Source: Actinokineospora baliensis | Lineage (GTDB): Bacteria > Actinomycetota > Actinomycetes > Mycobacteriales > Pseudonocardiaceae | Direction: 5' to 3' | DNA length: 64,000 nt | Assembly: GCF_016907695.1 (NCBI RefSeq) | Contig: NZ_JAFBCK010000001.1 | Location: 372,001 to 436,000 of the forward strand | Shown: one piece after another, positions 29,388 to 38,762 of the stretch | Position numbering within the stretch: position 1 is the stretch's first letter | Layout of the letters: the number at the start of each line of letters is the position of its first letter | Notes under the pieces: model-generated | What the model was told of the DNA's origin: nothing | Databases searched by the model: none | The model's input: the letters and a program-made list of their open reading frames with translations, nothing else | Made by a program: the position numbers and the translations under genes

Positions 29388-31727
29388 GTGCTGCTAACCG
29401 GTTCGGAGACCCGCGTGGTCGAGCTGCGGGTGCACGGCATCATGGGCACCACCCCGGAGAACCTGGTCACGGCGGTGGCCGCGGTCGACGTGGCTGGCGA
29501 CGGGGTCGGCCGCATCGTGCGCCCGGCCGACCGGCTGATGCGCCCGGCACCCGGCCCGGTGCTGCGCGCCGAGGGCCGCTCGGTACCCAGGGTGGTCGAG
29601 GGCTACGTCTGGGGCGCGATGACCTCGGGCGGCATGGCCAAGGCGACGTGGGCGCTGCTGTTCCCGTTCTCGCTGGCGAACATGGCGCACTGGATGCTGC
29701 CGCCGATCCCCAGCGGGCACCGCACCGCGCGCCTGCTCGGCGCGCTGAACCGGTCGCTGCTGCGGTTGGCGGCGCTGCTGCTAACCGCGCTGCTGGTGGC
29801 GCAGGCGGCGGTGGTGAGCCTGGACCTGGTCGCCGCGCAGTGCCTCGCGCCCGGCACCGGCTGCCTGGACTGGGTGCCGGACTGGGCGCGGTCGACGACC
29901 GCGCTGCGGCAGCTGGTCGGTCTTGTCCCCGTGCTGCTGGGGATCCTGGTGCTGCACCGGGTGTCGACGGTGGCGTGGGAGACCCCCGCGGCGCCGAACC
30001 CGCCGGACGCGCAGCCGAACCTGCGGGTGGAACTGCCCGGCCGGAACCTGGTTTCGGACCCGGACACCCCCGCGCTGCGGGCGCTGCACCTGGCGGCGGC
30101 GTTGGCGTTGGTCGCGCTGCTGCCGCTGGGTGGTCCGTTCTCGCCGCCCCCACCCGGCCTGGCGTTCGGCGTGTGGGCGGCGGCGCTGGTGGTCGTCGGC
30201 ATCTGTGTCTTGTGCGTCCTCGCCCTGGACGACCCGCGCGGCGCGGAACCGTCGGCGGCCGGTCGACGCCTGCGCACCGCGCTCGGCCGGGTGCCGCGCG
30301 CGGTGTTGCTGCTGACCGGTGCCGCGCTGGCGGTGACCGCCGGGGTGATCACCGACCCGCTGCCGACCAGGATGGCCGGTACCGGGCCGACGGTCGAGGC
30401 GATCGCGGCCGGGTTGATCGCGGTGATCGTGCTGCTCGGGCTGTTCCTGGTGCCCGCGGCGCTGATCGCCCGGCGGGGCTGGGCGCACCAGGCGCGTGAG
30501 CTGCGGCCGTGGGCTGGCGGGTGGATGGCCGCGCCGGTCCTGGCGATCAGCGCCCTGCTCGGCGGCGGTTTCGGCGCGGGCCTGGCGATCTCCCTGCGCA
30601 AGCTGGTCGGCTCCGAGTGGATCGACCTGCCGCGCGGCTACGAGCAGGTGACCCTGCTGTGGGGCGCCGCGGCGGCGATCGGGGTCGCGGTGGCCATCCC
30701 GATCAGCGCGGTCGCGGCGGTGCGGATGCTGCTGACCCCAGCGCGGTACGCCGAGATCGGCCTCCTGCACGACGGCCGCCCGGCCGACGCGACCGCGGCG
30801 ACCAGGGCGTGGCGGCTCGCGGGGTGGCAGCGGCGCAACGCGCACCGGATGATCCTGGCGTTGGCCGGGGTGCTCGCCGCGGGCACGGCGATCTCGGTGA
30901 CGACGCGGATCGCGGACCTGCACCCGCCGCAGTGGATGGAACCGTTCCCCGCCCTCGGGATCCTGACGCTGGGCGCGCTGGTGGTCGGCCTGGTCCGGGC
31001 GGTGTACACGGCGGTGCAGGAACCCGAAGCCGGACGCCGGTTGGGCGTGATCGCGGACCTCGCGTCGTTCTGGCCGCGGGAAGCACACCCGACGGTTCCG
31101 CCTTGCTACGCCTTGAAGGTCGCGCCGGAGTTGGCAGCGCGCGTGGTGGAGCACTTGAAGGACCCGTCGACTCGCGTAGTGCTAACAGGCCACAGCCAAG
31201 GCAGCCTGATCGTGGCAGTCACCGCGGCCCGTCTTATGGAAGTCCTGAACGAACCCGAACGCCAACGCCTCGGCGTAGTGACAGTGGGCTCGCAACTGCA
31301 ATGGGCGTACCCGCGCGCGTTTCCCGCCGCAGTGCCGCACGCATCTCTCGCGGAACTGGCCCAACGCCTAGGCACTCGCTGGCGCTCTCTATGTAGAGGC
31401 ACCGACCCCCTCGGCGGCGCAGTGACCACCTGGAACCGCCAAGTCTGCGACAACCAACTACTAGGCACCGGCTTCCGCCCCGACGGCACAGTGGGTCCCC
31501 TCCCCGCAGCCACCCCTTCCCCCACCGGCGCCCTAGTCCTCGGCGGCGACCACTGGCTCCCAGACCCCATGCGAGGCCCGTTCCAGGGCAGGCGCTGGGT
31601 CGCGGGCACCCTCGGCCACGGCAACTACACCGCCGACCCGGAATGGGACCGCGCCATCGCGATGGCAGCCGGGCTGGACCCGGAAGAGCCCCAGTCAGCC
31701 CTGCGCTGGCCACCCCGTTCCCCCTGA
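29388..31727 (+). CDS. Multi-pass membrane protein with C-terminal lipase-like alpha/beta-hydrolase part
   Basis: 779 residues. An N-terminal [18 protein letters not shown] resembles the opening strand of a hydrolase. It is followed by about nine hydrophobic spans between 90 and 560 (for example [19 protein letters not shown] and [19 protein letters not shown]). The cytosolic C-terminal part has the nucleophile elbow [20 protein letters not shown] and a late GGDHWLPDP with a possible catalytic Asp/His. A membrane-embedded serine hydrolase split by transmembrane helices is inferred; substrate unknown. GTG 29388 has GGGGAGG close upstream. From about 31100 codons shift toward C/A endings. Confidence 0.72.
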   Translation: MLLTGSETRVVELRVHGIMGTTPENLVTAVAAVDVAGDGVGRIVRPADRLMRPAPGPVLRAEGRSVPRVVEGYVWGAMTSGGMAKATWALLFPFSLANMAHWMLPPIPSGHRTARLLGALNRSLLRLAALLLTALLVAQAAVVSLDLVAAQCLAPGTGCLDWVPDWARSTTALRQLVGLVPVLLGILVLHRVSTVAWETPAAPNPPDAQPNLRVELPGRNLVSDPDTPALRALHLAAALALVALLPLGGPFSPPPPGLAFGVWAAALVVVGICVLCVLALDDPRGAEPSAAGRRLRTALGRVPRAVLLLTGAALAVTAGVITDPLPTRMAGTGPTVEAIAAGLIAVIVLLGLFLVPAALIARRGWAHQARELRPWAGGWMAAPVLAISALLGGGFGAGLAISLRKLVGSEWIDLPRGYEQVTLLWGAAAAIGVAVAIPISAVAAVRMLLTPARYAEIGLLHDGRPADATAATRAWRLAGWQRRNAHRMILALAGVLAAGTAISVTTRIADLHPPQWMEPFPALGILTLGALVVGLVRAVYTAVQEPEAGRRLGVIADLASFWPREAHPTVPPCYALKVAPELAARVVEHLKDPSTRVVLTGHSQGSLIVAVTAARLMEVLNEPERQRLGVVTVGSQLQWAYPRAFPAAVPHASLAELAQRLGTRWRSLCRGTDPLGGAVTTWNRQVCDNQLLGTGFRPDGTVGPLPAATPSPTGALVLGGDHWLPDPMRGPFQGRRWVAGTLGHGNYTADPEWDRAIAMAAGLDPEEPQSALRWPPRSP

Positions 31728-32042
31728 CCAGCCAGGAAGCCGAGCACTGCCCTCGAAGTAGGCGGTCGTCCAGTGACCGTGGAAGGACAGTTCAGCGCTG
31801 CCCACCGTGTAGCCCCTCGCCGTCGGAGACGGCTTCATCGGCTCGTTGTCGAGCGCTGCGGGGGTTCGCGGTCGGCGCCGAGGAGGTTCAGCGACTGCGG
31901 CGTTGCCGAGCCTGCGTTGCAGGGTGGCGATGTCCTCGGTTGCGTGGCGTAGCACCGGCGACCACCGGTCATCATCCGGCGGAAATACACCACCAGCATT
32001 ACCCTTTCGTGACCGATTCACTCGCAAGGAGAGGGGGCCGCG
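31728..32042. other. 315-base gap with a possible gene relic on the minus strand
   Basis: No intact gene. On the minus strand from about 32000 to 31720 one frame gives a protein-like run (DDDRWSPVLRHATEDIATLQ, then QRRLGNAAVAEPPRRR and, later, GYTVGSAELSFHGHW) with no start context, and it is continuous only with an antisense shadow of the permease. It may be the remnant of a lost gene. The gap must also hold the permease promoter. Confidence 0.3.
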
Positions 32043-33563
32043 GTGCCTGGTAACGGGCTGTGGCGGACAAAATCCGTCGAGCAGTCGATCGCGGATACCG
32101 ATGAGCCGGACACCAAGCTGCGCCGGAACCTGTCGACCTGGGACCTGATCGTCTTCGGGGTCGCCGTGGTGATCGGGGCCGGGATCTTCACCCTGACCGC
32201 GCGGACAGCCGGTGACCTGGCCGGGCCTTCGGTGTCGATCGCGTTCGTGATCGCGGCGGTGGCGTGCGCGTTGGCCGCCTTGTGCTACGCGGAGTTCGCC
32301 TCCACCGTGCCCGTCGCGGGGAGCGCGTACACGTTCTCCTACGCCACTTTCGGCGAGTTCGTCGCCTGGATCATCGGGTGGGACCTGATCCTGGAGTTGG
32401 CCGTCGGCGCCGCCGCGGTCGCCAAGGGGTGGTCGGTGTACCTCAACACCGTGCTGGGGTACGTCTTCGGGTTCGACCCGTCGCAGAGCACGGCGACGCT
32501 GGTGAAGCTCGGCGGGCTCACCATGGACTGGGGCGCGCTGGTCCTGGTGGTCTTCCTGGCCCTGCTGCTCGCCGTCGGCACCAAGCTGTCGTCGCGGGTC
32601 AGCGCGGTCATCACCGGGATCAAGGTGGCGATCGTGCTGTTCGTCATCGTCTTCGGCCTCTTCTACGTGAAAGCGGCCAACTTCTCGCCGTTCGTCCCCG
32701 AGTCGCAGCCGCCGCCCGCGGGCAAGAGCGGGATCGAGCAGTCGCTGTTCTCGGTGATCGCGGGCGGCGAGGGCAGCGCGTTCGGGGCGTTCAGCCTGCT
32801 GGCCGGTGCCTCGCTGGTGTTCTTCGCGTTCATCGGTTTCGACATCGTCGCGACCACCGCGGAGGAGACCAAAAACCCGCAGCGGTCGGTGCCGCGCGGC
32901 ATCTTCGGGTCGCTGTCGATCGTGACGCTGCTCTACGTCGCGGTGTCGCTGGTCCTGGTGGGAATGGTGTCCTACCAACAACTCGCGACGACGATCAAGC
33001 CGGATGGCAGCGAGGACAAGAAGACCCTCGCCACCGCGTTCTCCCTCAACGGTGTCGACTGGGCCGCGCAACTCATCTCCGTCGGCGCGCTCGCCGGCCT
33101 GACCACCGTGGTCATGGTGCTCATGCTCGGCCAGATCCGGATCATCTACGCGATGTCGCGCGACCACCTGCTGCCGCGCCAACTCGCGCACACCGGCGGC
33201 AAGCAGACCCCGGTGCGCGCCACCGTCACCGTCGCCGTGCTGGTGGCGGTCGCGGCGACGTTCTTCGAGGCGGACAAGCTCGAGGAAATGGTCAACGTCG
33301 GCACCCTGTTCGCGTTCATCCTGGTCTCCGCAGGGGTGATCGTGCTGCGCAAGACCCGGCCGGACCTCAAGCGGTCGTTCCGGGTGCCGTGGGTGCCGCT
33401 GGTACCGATCCTGGCGATCATCGCCTGCGTGTGGCTGATGCTGAACCTGACCGTGCTGACCTGGCTGCGGTTCATCGCCTGGATGGTGCTCGGCGTCATC
33501 GTGTACTTCGCCTACAGCCGCCGCAAGTCGCTGGTCGGGCGCAGGCAGCGGGACGAACCGTAG
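32043..33563 (+). CDS. APC-superfamily amino-acid permease
   Basis: 506-residue inner-membrane transporter. After a charged N-terminus (LRRNLSTWDLIVFG), TM1 holds the helix-breaking GAGIF motif (VVIGAGIFTLTARTAGDLAGP) that contacts substrate in APC proteins. About 12-14 spans follow, with FFAFIGFDIVATTAEETKNPQRSVPRGI typical of cationic amino-acid transporters. In M. tuberculosis Rv3253c holds the same place. GTG 32043 follows a purine-rich ggagaggggg. The GlmL-like gene starts 11 bases downstream, so the two probably share a transcript. Confidence 0.9.
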   Translation: MPGNGLWRTKSVEQSIADTDEPDTKLRRNLSTWDLIVFGVAVVIGAGIFTLTARTAGDLAGPSVSIAFVIAAVACALAALCYAEFASTVPVAGSAYTFSYATFGEFVAWIIGWDLILELAVGAAAVAKGWSVYLNTVLGYVFGFDPSQSTATLVKLGGLTMDWGALVLVVFLALLLAVGTKLSSRVSAVITGIKVAIVLFVIVFGLFYVKAANFSPFVPESQPPPAGKSGIEQSLFSVIAGGEGSAFGAFSLLAGASLVFFAFIGFDIVATTAEETKNPQRSVPRGIFGSLSIVTLLYVAVSLVLVGMVSYQQLATTIKPDGSEDKKTLATAFSLNGVDWAAQLISVGALAGLTTVVMVLMLGQIRIIYAMSRDHLLPRQLAHTGGKQTPVRATVTVAVLVAVAATFFEADKLEEMVNVGTLFAFILVSAGVIVLRKTRPDLKRSFRVPWVPLVPILAIIACVWLMLNLTVLTWLRFIAWMVLGVIVYFAYSRRKSLVGRRQRDEP

Positions 33564-33574
33564 GATGCCGCTCC

Positions 33575-34888
33575 GTGCCCGTACCCGCGCTGCTCTGCGT
33601 TGACGTCGGATCGACCTGGACGAAGGGCGCCCTGGTGGCCCCGGACGGCGAATTGCTCGGCACCGCCCAGCACGCGACGACGCCGCCGGAGGTCCTCGAC
33701 GGGATCGCGGCCGTGACCTCGGCGCTGGGTGCCTCCAGCGCCGAGGTCCTCGCCTGCTCGTCGGCGGGTGGCGGCCTGCGGCTGGCGGTCGTCGGCCAGG
33801 AGCGGCTGGTCAGCACCGAGGCGGGCTACCGGGTCGCGCTCTCCGCGGGCGCGAAGGTCGTGCACGTCAGCGCGGGCGAGGTGGAGAGCCTGCGCCCGCT
33901 GCGGGCCGACCGCCCGGACGTGGTGCTGCTCGTCGGCGGCACCGACGGCGGTGACGAGGCCGTGCTGCTGCACAACGCGCGCAGGCTCGCGGAGAACCGC
34001 ATCAGCGTCCCGATCGTCCTCGCGGGCAACGCGCACGCGCGCGACGAGGCGCTGGGCGTGCTCGCCGACCGCACCGTGGTCGCCACCGACAACGTCCTAC
34101 CGGACGTCGGCGAGCTGAACCCGGGACCGGCACGCGACGCCATCCGCGAGGTCTTCCTCCAGCACGTCATCGGCGGCAAGGGCCTGTCGCGGGGCAAGCG
34201 CTTCCGCTCCCTGGTCCGCACCGTCACCCCCGACGCCGTCCTGGTCGGCGTCTCCCGCCTGGCCCACCTGCTGGCCACCGACGACGACCCAGGCGCGGTC
34301 CTGGTCGTCGACGTCGGCGGCGCCACCACGGATGTCTACTCCGCAGTGTCCACAGTGGAGGACACCGGGGCGACCGTGGCCCTGCCCGCCGACCGCAGGA
34401 CCGTCGAGGGCGACATCGGCATGCGCTGGTCGGCACCCGGCATCGTCACCGAATCCCGCGCCGAGCAGCTGATCCCCGACGACACCCTGATGCCAGCCGC
34501 CAAACGCCGCGCCACCGACGTCGACTTCGTACCGTCCACTCCGGACGAGTCCGAAGTAGACATCCAGCTGGCCGCCCTGGCCGCCACCATCGCCATCCGC
34601 CGCCACCTGCGCCTGGTGGACAACCGACTGGGCCCCCGAGGCGCAGCCCTCCTAATCCTCTCCGGCGGCGTCTTCCGCCACGCGCCCCCCGCCGCGCTGG
34701 CCCAGGTCGAACAGACCCTGCGCGCCGACCCGGTCCTACGCCCCATCCTCCGCACAGCCCGCATCACCACCGACCGCGACTACGTCCTCGCCCCCGCAGG
34801 CCTGCTCACCGAAGCCGGACACCAAGCCACAGCCACCCGCCTACTCAGCCGACTGAGCCAAGCCTCGACCAACCGCCCACCCGCCTAA
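33575..34888 (+). CDS. GlmL/MutL-family protein (glutamate mutase accessory ATPase-like)
   Basis: 437-residue ASKHA-fold protein of the MutL/GlmL family. Seen: the phosphate-1 loop LLCVDVGSTWTKGALV, the second loop VLVVDVGGATTDVYSAVS, the family block VFLQHVIGGKGLSRGKRF and the GDIGMRWSAPGI motif. GlmL is encoded with coenzyme-B12 glutamate mutase GlmS/GlmE and is thought to reactivate or chaperone it. No mutase subunits lie nearby, so its partner must be elsewhere or different. GTG 33575, coupled to the permease gene. The 3' third has C/A-ending codons. Confidence 0.8.
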   Translation: MPVPALLCVDVGSTWTKGALVAPDGELLGTAQHATTPPEVLDGIAAVTSALGASSAEVLACSSAGGGLRLAVVGQERLVSTEAGYRVALSAGAKVVHVSAGEVESLRPLRADRPDVVLLVGGTDGGDEAVLLHNARRLAENRISVPIVLAGNAHARDEALGVLADRTVVATDNVLPDVGELNPGPARDAIREVFLQHVIGGKGLSRGKRFRSLVRTVTPDAVLVGVSRLAHLLATDDDPGAVLVVDVGGATTDVYSAVSTVEDTGATVALPADRRTVEGDIGMRWSAPGIVTESRAEQLIPDDTLMPAAKRRATDVDFVPSTPDESEVDIQLAALAATIAIRRHLRLVDNRLGPRGAALLILSGGVFRHAPPAALAQVEQTLRADPVLRPILRTARITTDRDYVLAPAGLLTEAGHQATATRLLSRLSQASTNRPPA

Positions 34889-35032
34889 CCCCCACCGCCC
34901 CTTGCCCGCCACGCCCTTTCGCCCACGCTTTTTCGCTCGCGCGCGCCCGAAAAACAGCCCCCACCCTCTCCGGGGGCGGCCCCGATCCCATTCTATCGGG
35001 CATGAACTGTGGAGGAAGGGCACGCGAAAAGC

Positions 35033-35060
35033 TGTGGACAGGCAAGAGGGTTGTGGACAA
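35033..35060 (-). promoter_or_regulatory. Pair of DnaA boxes in the glmL-like / CDF gap
   Basis: On the minus strand a perfect TTGTCCACA lies at 35052-35060 and a one-mismatch CTGTCCACA at 35033-35041, both in the same orientation, 19 bases apart. They sit in a 229-base convergent gap that also holds a short T5/A5 dyad (34929-34954). Too few boxes for an origin; a DnaA-titration or regulatory site is possible. Confidence 0.4.
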
Positions 35061-35117
35061 CTCGACCTCTGCCAGCCGGGTCGGAGGTGCCCGACCGACA
35101 GGCAGGCCACCGAGAGA

Positions 35118-36038
35118 TCAGGCCTTGACGGAGTCCCGGTACAGGTCTGGCTCCAGGTAGATCAACCGGGCCGAGGGCACGGCGGCCCGCACTCGGGCTT
35201 CGGCGTCGTCGATTGCCTGGGCGACGTCTTCCATGGGGAGGCCGGGGCGTAGGGCGATCTTGGCGGCGACCAGCAGTTCTTCCGGGCCCAGGTACTGGGT
35301 GCGGAGGTGGATGATCCGCTCGACCTTGCCGGTGGCGAGTTCGTGCTCGATCCTGGTCAGTTCGTCCGCGGTGGCGCCTTCGCCGATCAGCAGGGACTTC
35401 ATCTCGACGATCAGGATGATGGCGATGATGCCGAGCAGGACGCCGATGGACAGGGTGCCGATGCCGTCCCAGACGGGTTCGCCGGTGGCCAGGGTCATGC
35501 CGACGCCGAGGAGGGCGAGGACGAGGCCGAGGAGGGCGCCCGCGTCCTCGAGCAGGACCACCGGCAGTTCCGGGGTGCGGGACTGCCGGATGAAGCCCCA
35601 CCAGGTGGCGTCGCCCTTGATCTTCTTGGATTCGACGATGGCGGTGTAGAAGGAGTAGGACTCCAGGCCGATGGCGACCACGAGGATGCCGATGGCCACC
35701 CACGGCGCGGACAGCGCCTCGGGGTGGCCGATCTTGTGGATGCCCTCGTAGAGCGCGAAGACCGAGCCAAGGGAGAACAGCATCAGGGCGACGATGAACG
35801 AGTAGAAGTACCGGTCGCGGCCGAAACCGAACGGGTGCTCCTTGGTCGCGCGCCGCTGGGAGGTCTTCTGCCCGAGCAGCAGCAGGCCCTGGTTGGACGT
35901 GTCGGCGACCGAGTGCACCGACTCGGCCAGCATCGACGACGACCCGGTGATCAGGAAGCCGACGAACTTGGCCACGGCGATCCCCGCGTTCGCGCCCAAC
36001 GCGGCGAGGATGGCCTTGGTGCTGCCTCCTGCGGACAC
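35118..36038 (-). CDS. Cation diffusion facilitator (CDF) transporter
   Basis: 306-residue proton/divalent-cation antiporter. TM2 carries SSSMLAESVHSVADTSNQ, whose His/Asp pair contributes to the transport site. HPFGFGRDRYFYSFIVALMLF is the characteristic linker to TM3, and VVLLEDAGALLGLVLALLGVG holds the second site as Glu-Asp. The cytoplasmic ferredoxin-like domain runs from about 215 to the end. It is most like the SLC30A9-type branch. The metal (Zn, Fe or Mn) cannot be decided. GTG 36038 start. Confidence 0.9.
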   Translation of the reverse strand: MSAGGSTKAILAALGANAGIAVAKFVGFLITGSSSMLAESVHSVADTSNQGLLLLGQKTSQRRATKEHPFGFGRDRYFYSFIVALMLFSLGSVFALYEGIHKIGHPEALSAPWVAIGILVVAIGLESYSFYTAIVESKKIKGDATWWGFIRQSRTPELPVVLLEDAGALLGLVLALLGVGMTLATGEPVWDGIGTLSIGVLLGIIAIILIVEMKSLLIGEGATADELTRIEHELATGKVERIIHLRTQYLGPEELLVAAKIALRPGLPMEDVAQAIDDAEARVRAAVPSARLIYLEPDLYRDSVKA

Positions 36039-36087
36039 AGTCGCTCCCTGGTGCTAGTCCGTTATGTCGGGTCGATCGGGTGGCAGC

Positions 36088-37329
36088 CTAGAGCGTGTCG
36101 TGCTCCGGTGCCTCGGCGCCCACGGTTGCCAGGAACACCTGGGCGCGCGCGGTGCCGACCGGGGTCAGCGCCAGGTCCGGGTCCGACGCCGGTACCCAGG
36201 CCGACTCGCCGCGGCCGAGCAGGCGGCCGCCGACCTCGACCGCGCCGTCGGTGCACACCATGATCCTGGGCCGCGCCGCGGGCACCAGGACCCGGTCGCG
36301 TTCGCCCTCGGCCCACTCCACCCTGGACAGTTCGAACTCGGGGGCGTCGGTGCGGTAGGTCCGCAGCCGCCCGGTCTGGTCCCCGGTGGACACCGGCATG
36401 TCGCCGCAGCCGAAGTCGAGCACCCGCAGCAGTTCCGGGACGTCGACGTGCTTGGGGGTCAGACCGCCGCGCAGGATGTTGTCGGAGTTGGCGAGGATCT
36501 CGACGCCGGTGCCGTGCAGGTAGGCGTGCAGGTTCCCGGCGGGCAGGTAGATGGCCTCACCGGGGCGCAGCACCAGCCGGTTGAGCAGCAGGGCGGCCAG
36601 CACGCCCGCGTCACCGGGGTAGCTCTCCCCCAGTTCGAGCACGGTGCGGCACTCCAGGGAGAACTCGCCGTGCGCCTTGATGTGCGCGACGCAGGCGTCG
36701 ATCAGGTCCGGCATCAGCCGCTCGAGCGCGGGCTGCGGCAGGGTGATCCAGGTGGTGAACAGCGCGCGCAGCCCGTCGGAGGTGGGCTGGCCGACCAGCA
36801 GGTCGATGTGCGCGGAGAGCCCCGGCGTGCGCAGCTGCTCCAGCAGCGCGATCGTGCGGACCGGGTCGCGGAAGCCCGCGAGCGCGTGGAACTCGGTGAG
36901 CGCGCACAGCAGTTCCGGCTTGGCCGTCGGGTCCGGGTAGTTGCGGTTGGCCGCGTCCCTGGCGATGCCCGCCTTCTCCTCGGCGGCGTACCCCTCGGCG
37001 GCTTGGGCCGCCGACGGGTGGGCCTGCATGCTCAGCGGTTCCTCGACCGCGAGGATCTTGAGCAGGAACGGCAGCCGGTTGCCCCAGCGCGACGCGGTGG
37101 CGTCACCGAGCTGACCGAGCGGGTCGGCGTCGATCCGCTCGAGCAGCGAGTGCACGGCGCCCTCGCCGTCGACGAACCGGGACGGGTCGCCCGGGTGGGC
37201 CCCCATCCACAGCTCTGCCTCGGGGTGCGGCGCGGGGACCGGGTTGCCGAGCAGCTCGGCGATGGTCGTGCGCGAACCCCACGCATACGGGCGCACCGCA
37301 TTGCGCAGCAGCTCCACCTGACTACTCAC
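36088..37329 (-). CDS. manA: Mannose-6-phosphate isomerase
   Basis: 413-residue zinc enzyme linking fructose-6-P and mannose-6-P. Zinc ligands appear in LSMQAHPSAAQA (Gln, His), KPELLCALTEFHALAGFRDP (Glu) and IYLPAGNLHAYLHGTGVEI (His), followed by the substrate-binding SDNILRGGLTPKHVDVPELL. It feeds GDP-mannose for lipoglycans and mannosylation with the phosphomannomutase upstream. The first GTG (37329) directly abuts AAGGA; GTG 37317, four codons inside, would have better spacing, so the exact start is open. Confidence 0.95.
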   Translation of the reverse strand: MSSQVELLRNAVRPYAWGSRTTIAELLGNPVPAPHPEAELWMGAHPGDPSRFVDGEGAVHSLLERIDADPLGQLGDATASRWGNRLPFLLKILAVEEPLSMQAHPSAAQAAEGYAAEEKAGIARDAANRNYPDPTAKPELLCALTEFHALAGFRDPVRTIALLEQLRTPGLSAHIDLLVGQPTSDGLRALFTTWITLPQPALERLMPDLIDACVAHIKAHGEFSLECRTVLELGESYPGDAGVLAALLLNRLVLRPGEAIYLPAGNLHAYLHGTGVEILANSDNILRGGLTPKHVDVPELLRVLDFGCGDMPVSTGDQTGRLRTYRTDAPEFELSRVEWAEGERDRVLVPAARPRIMVCTDGAVEVGGRLLGRGESAWVPASDPDLALTPVGTARAQVFLATVGAEAPEHDTL

Positions 37330-37402
37330 TCCTTCGTGCCACCCTGGCGCCGTCTCAGTGCGGCACCGGGCCCCGAACCGGCCATGACGCGTGGACCGCG
37401 GC

Positions 37403-38497
37403 TCACGCGGTCGCGGGAGCGTACCGGCCGGAACCGCCGGTGGTGCCCGCGGCGAGGCCCAGGTAGAGCGCGGCGAGCTCGAACCGCAGCGCCAGCACGG
37501 CGGCGCGGGTCGGTTCGTCGGCGGTGATCTCCTCGGCCGGGGCGATGAGGTCCGCGGCGGGCAGGGTCTCGTGCGCCTGCCTGCGCACCGGGTCGCCCGG
37601 CTGCGCGCGCACGGCGAGCAGCACGACCCGCGGCGGCAGGGCGGCCGGGCCGTCGAAGGTGTCCGGGTCGGCGAAGATGTCGCGCTCGGAGGTGGCGCGC
37701 ACGGCCGCGCGGAACAGCGCGGTGCGGCTGTTGGCCTGCGGGAAGCCGACCACGTCGCAGACCAGGTCGGTGTGCGTGCCCAGCACCTGCACCGCGTGCC
37801 TGCCGACTGCGGTGGCCACGTGGTCGAGGCCCCACAGCAGCGGGGAGTGCTCGGCCAGGCGCAGCGCCAGGGACTTGGCGGGGTTGACGAACGACTCGTG
37901 CTGCGGGTGGTCGCGCTCGGCTTCGCGGTCGAGCTCGTCGGCGAGGCTGTTGGCGTCCACGCGCAGCAGGCCGAGGGTCTTGAGGGCCAGCAGACCGGAG
38001 GTGAAGGCGGTCGGGAAGCCGAAGCCGGGCCGCACCGGCAGCCGCGGCGAGATCAGCACCCCGTTGCCCGCGGCGGCCGCGGCGACCGGCCCTTCGCCGG
38101 GCCCGGTCAGCACGACGCCCGCGCCCCGGCGGCCCGCGCGGTCGACGTCCTCGGCGAGCTGCACGTCACCGGGGTCGTCGGTGTGCGCGATGACCACGTC
38201 CAGCGCGCCGACCCACGGCGGGACGACGTCGGTGATCACCAGCGGTACCGGGCACGCGGGCAGCAGTAGCTCGGCGAGCAGCCGCGACACCGCAGGTCCC
38301 AGGCCGGGTCGGGTCATCAGCACGACCGCGCGCGGCCGCACACCTTCAAGCCGGTCGATGCCCGCTTCCACCGACGCCTCGGCGGTGGCCCGCACCTGGG
38401 CACCGGCCATGGCGCCCGCGCGCAGCATGCCCTCCGGGTCGGCCTCGCCCAGCCGGGAGAGGTCGTCGAGGAGGCTGTCGTCGGGGACGGCGGTCAC
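37403..38497 (-). CDS. SIS-domain phosphosugar isomerase-like protein
   Basis: 364 residues with the layout of actinobacterial bifunctional phosphoglucose/phosphomannose isomerase-like proteins (Rv3256c position). Its SIS core is degenerate: the N-terminal half has ADPEGMLRAGAMAGAQVRAT and PRAVVLMTRPGLGPAV rather than a clear Ser/Thr phosphate loop, while the C-terminal half keeps LLWGLDHVATAVGRHAVQVLG and VVGFPQANSRTALFRA. Isomerase activity is therefore doubtful. GTG 38497 overlaps the Trm112-like stop (GTGA), in an operon with manA and pmm. Confidence 0.75.
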   Translation of the reverse strand: MTAVPDDSLLDDLSRLGEADPEGMLRAGAMAGAQVRATAEASVEAGIDRLEGVRPRAVVLMTRPGLGPAVSRLLAELLLPACPVPLVITDVVPPWVGALDVVIAHTDDPGDVQLAEDVDRAGRRGAGVVLTGPGEGPVAAAAAGNGVLISPRLPVRPGFGFPTAFTSGLLALKTLGLLRVDANSLADELDREAERDHPQHESFVNPAKSLALRLAEHSPLLWGLDHVATAVGRHAVQVLGTHTDLVCDVVGFPQANSRTALFRAAVRATSERDIFADPDTFDGPAALPPRVVLLAVRAQPGDPVRRQAHETLPAADLIAPAEEITADEPTRAAVLALRFELAALYLGLAAGTTGGSGRYAPATA

Positions 38498-38712
38498 TGT
38501 GCCGCCGCGGTCGGGCGGTCGGCGGAGGGGTCCTCCGCCTCGTCGAGCAGCAGCACCGGGATGCCGTCGGTGACCGGGTACCGCCTGCCGCACTCGGTGC
38601 AGGTCAGCACGTCGGCCTCGGGGTCGTCCGGGGTGCCGACCCGCAACGGGGCGTGGTCCTCGGACGGGCAGGCGAGGATGTCCAACAGCTGCTGGTCCAG
38701 TGTGACTGCCAT
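38494..38712 (-). CDS. Trm112-family zinc-ribbon protein
   Basis: 72 residues: LDQQLLDILACPSEDHAPL, then VLTCTECGRRYPVTDGIPVLL, the standard Trm112/YcaR pattern. In eukaryotes the family activates methyltransferases; the bacterial partners are unclear. One cysteine of the usual CPxC is replaced (CPSEDH), so only three Cys remain (one plus the CxxC pair) and zinc binding may be weak. ATG 38712 has GAGGAGG eight bases upstream. It lies between the phosphomannomutase gene (51 bases upstream) and the SIS gene it overlaps. Confidence 0.88.
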   Translation of the reverse strand: MAVTLDQQLLDILACPSEDHAPLRVGTPDDPEADVLTCTECGRRYPVTDGIPVLLLDEAEDPSADRPTAAAQ

Positions 38713-38762
38713 GGTGGTCCTCCTCGTGTCCAGTGTCCCAGGGGGGAGCGGGTCGCCGCAGC

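Noticed and set aside
31695..33191. A 498-codon minus-strand frame opposite the permease
   Set aside because: Asp/Arg/His-rich antisense shadow; only its last part beyond the permease start was kept as a possible relic.
35033..35060. Chromosomal replication origin
   Set aside because: Only two DnaA boxes, no AT-rich unwinding region and no dnaA/dnaN/recF neighbours.
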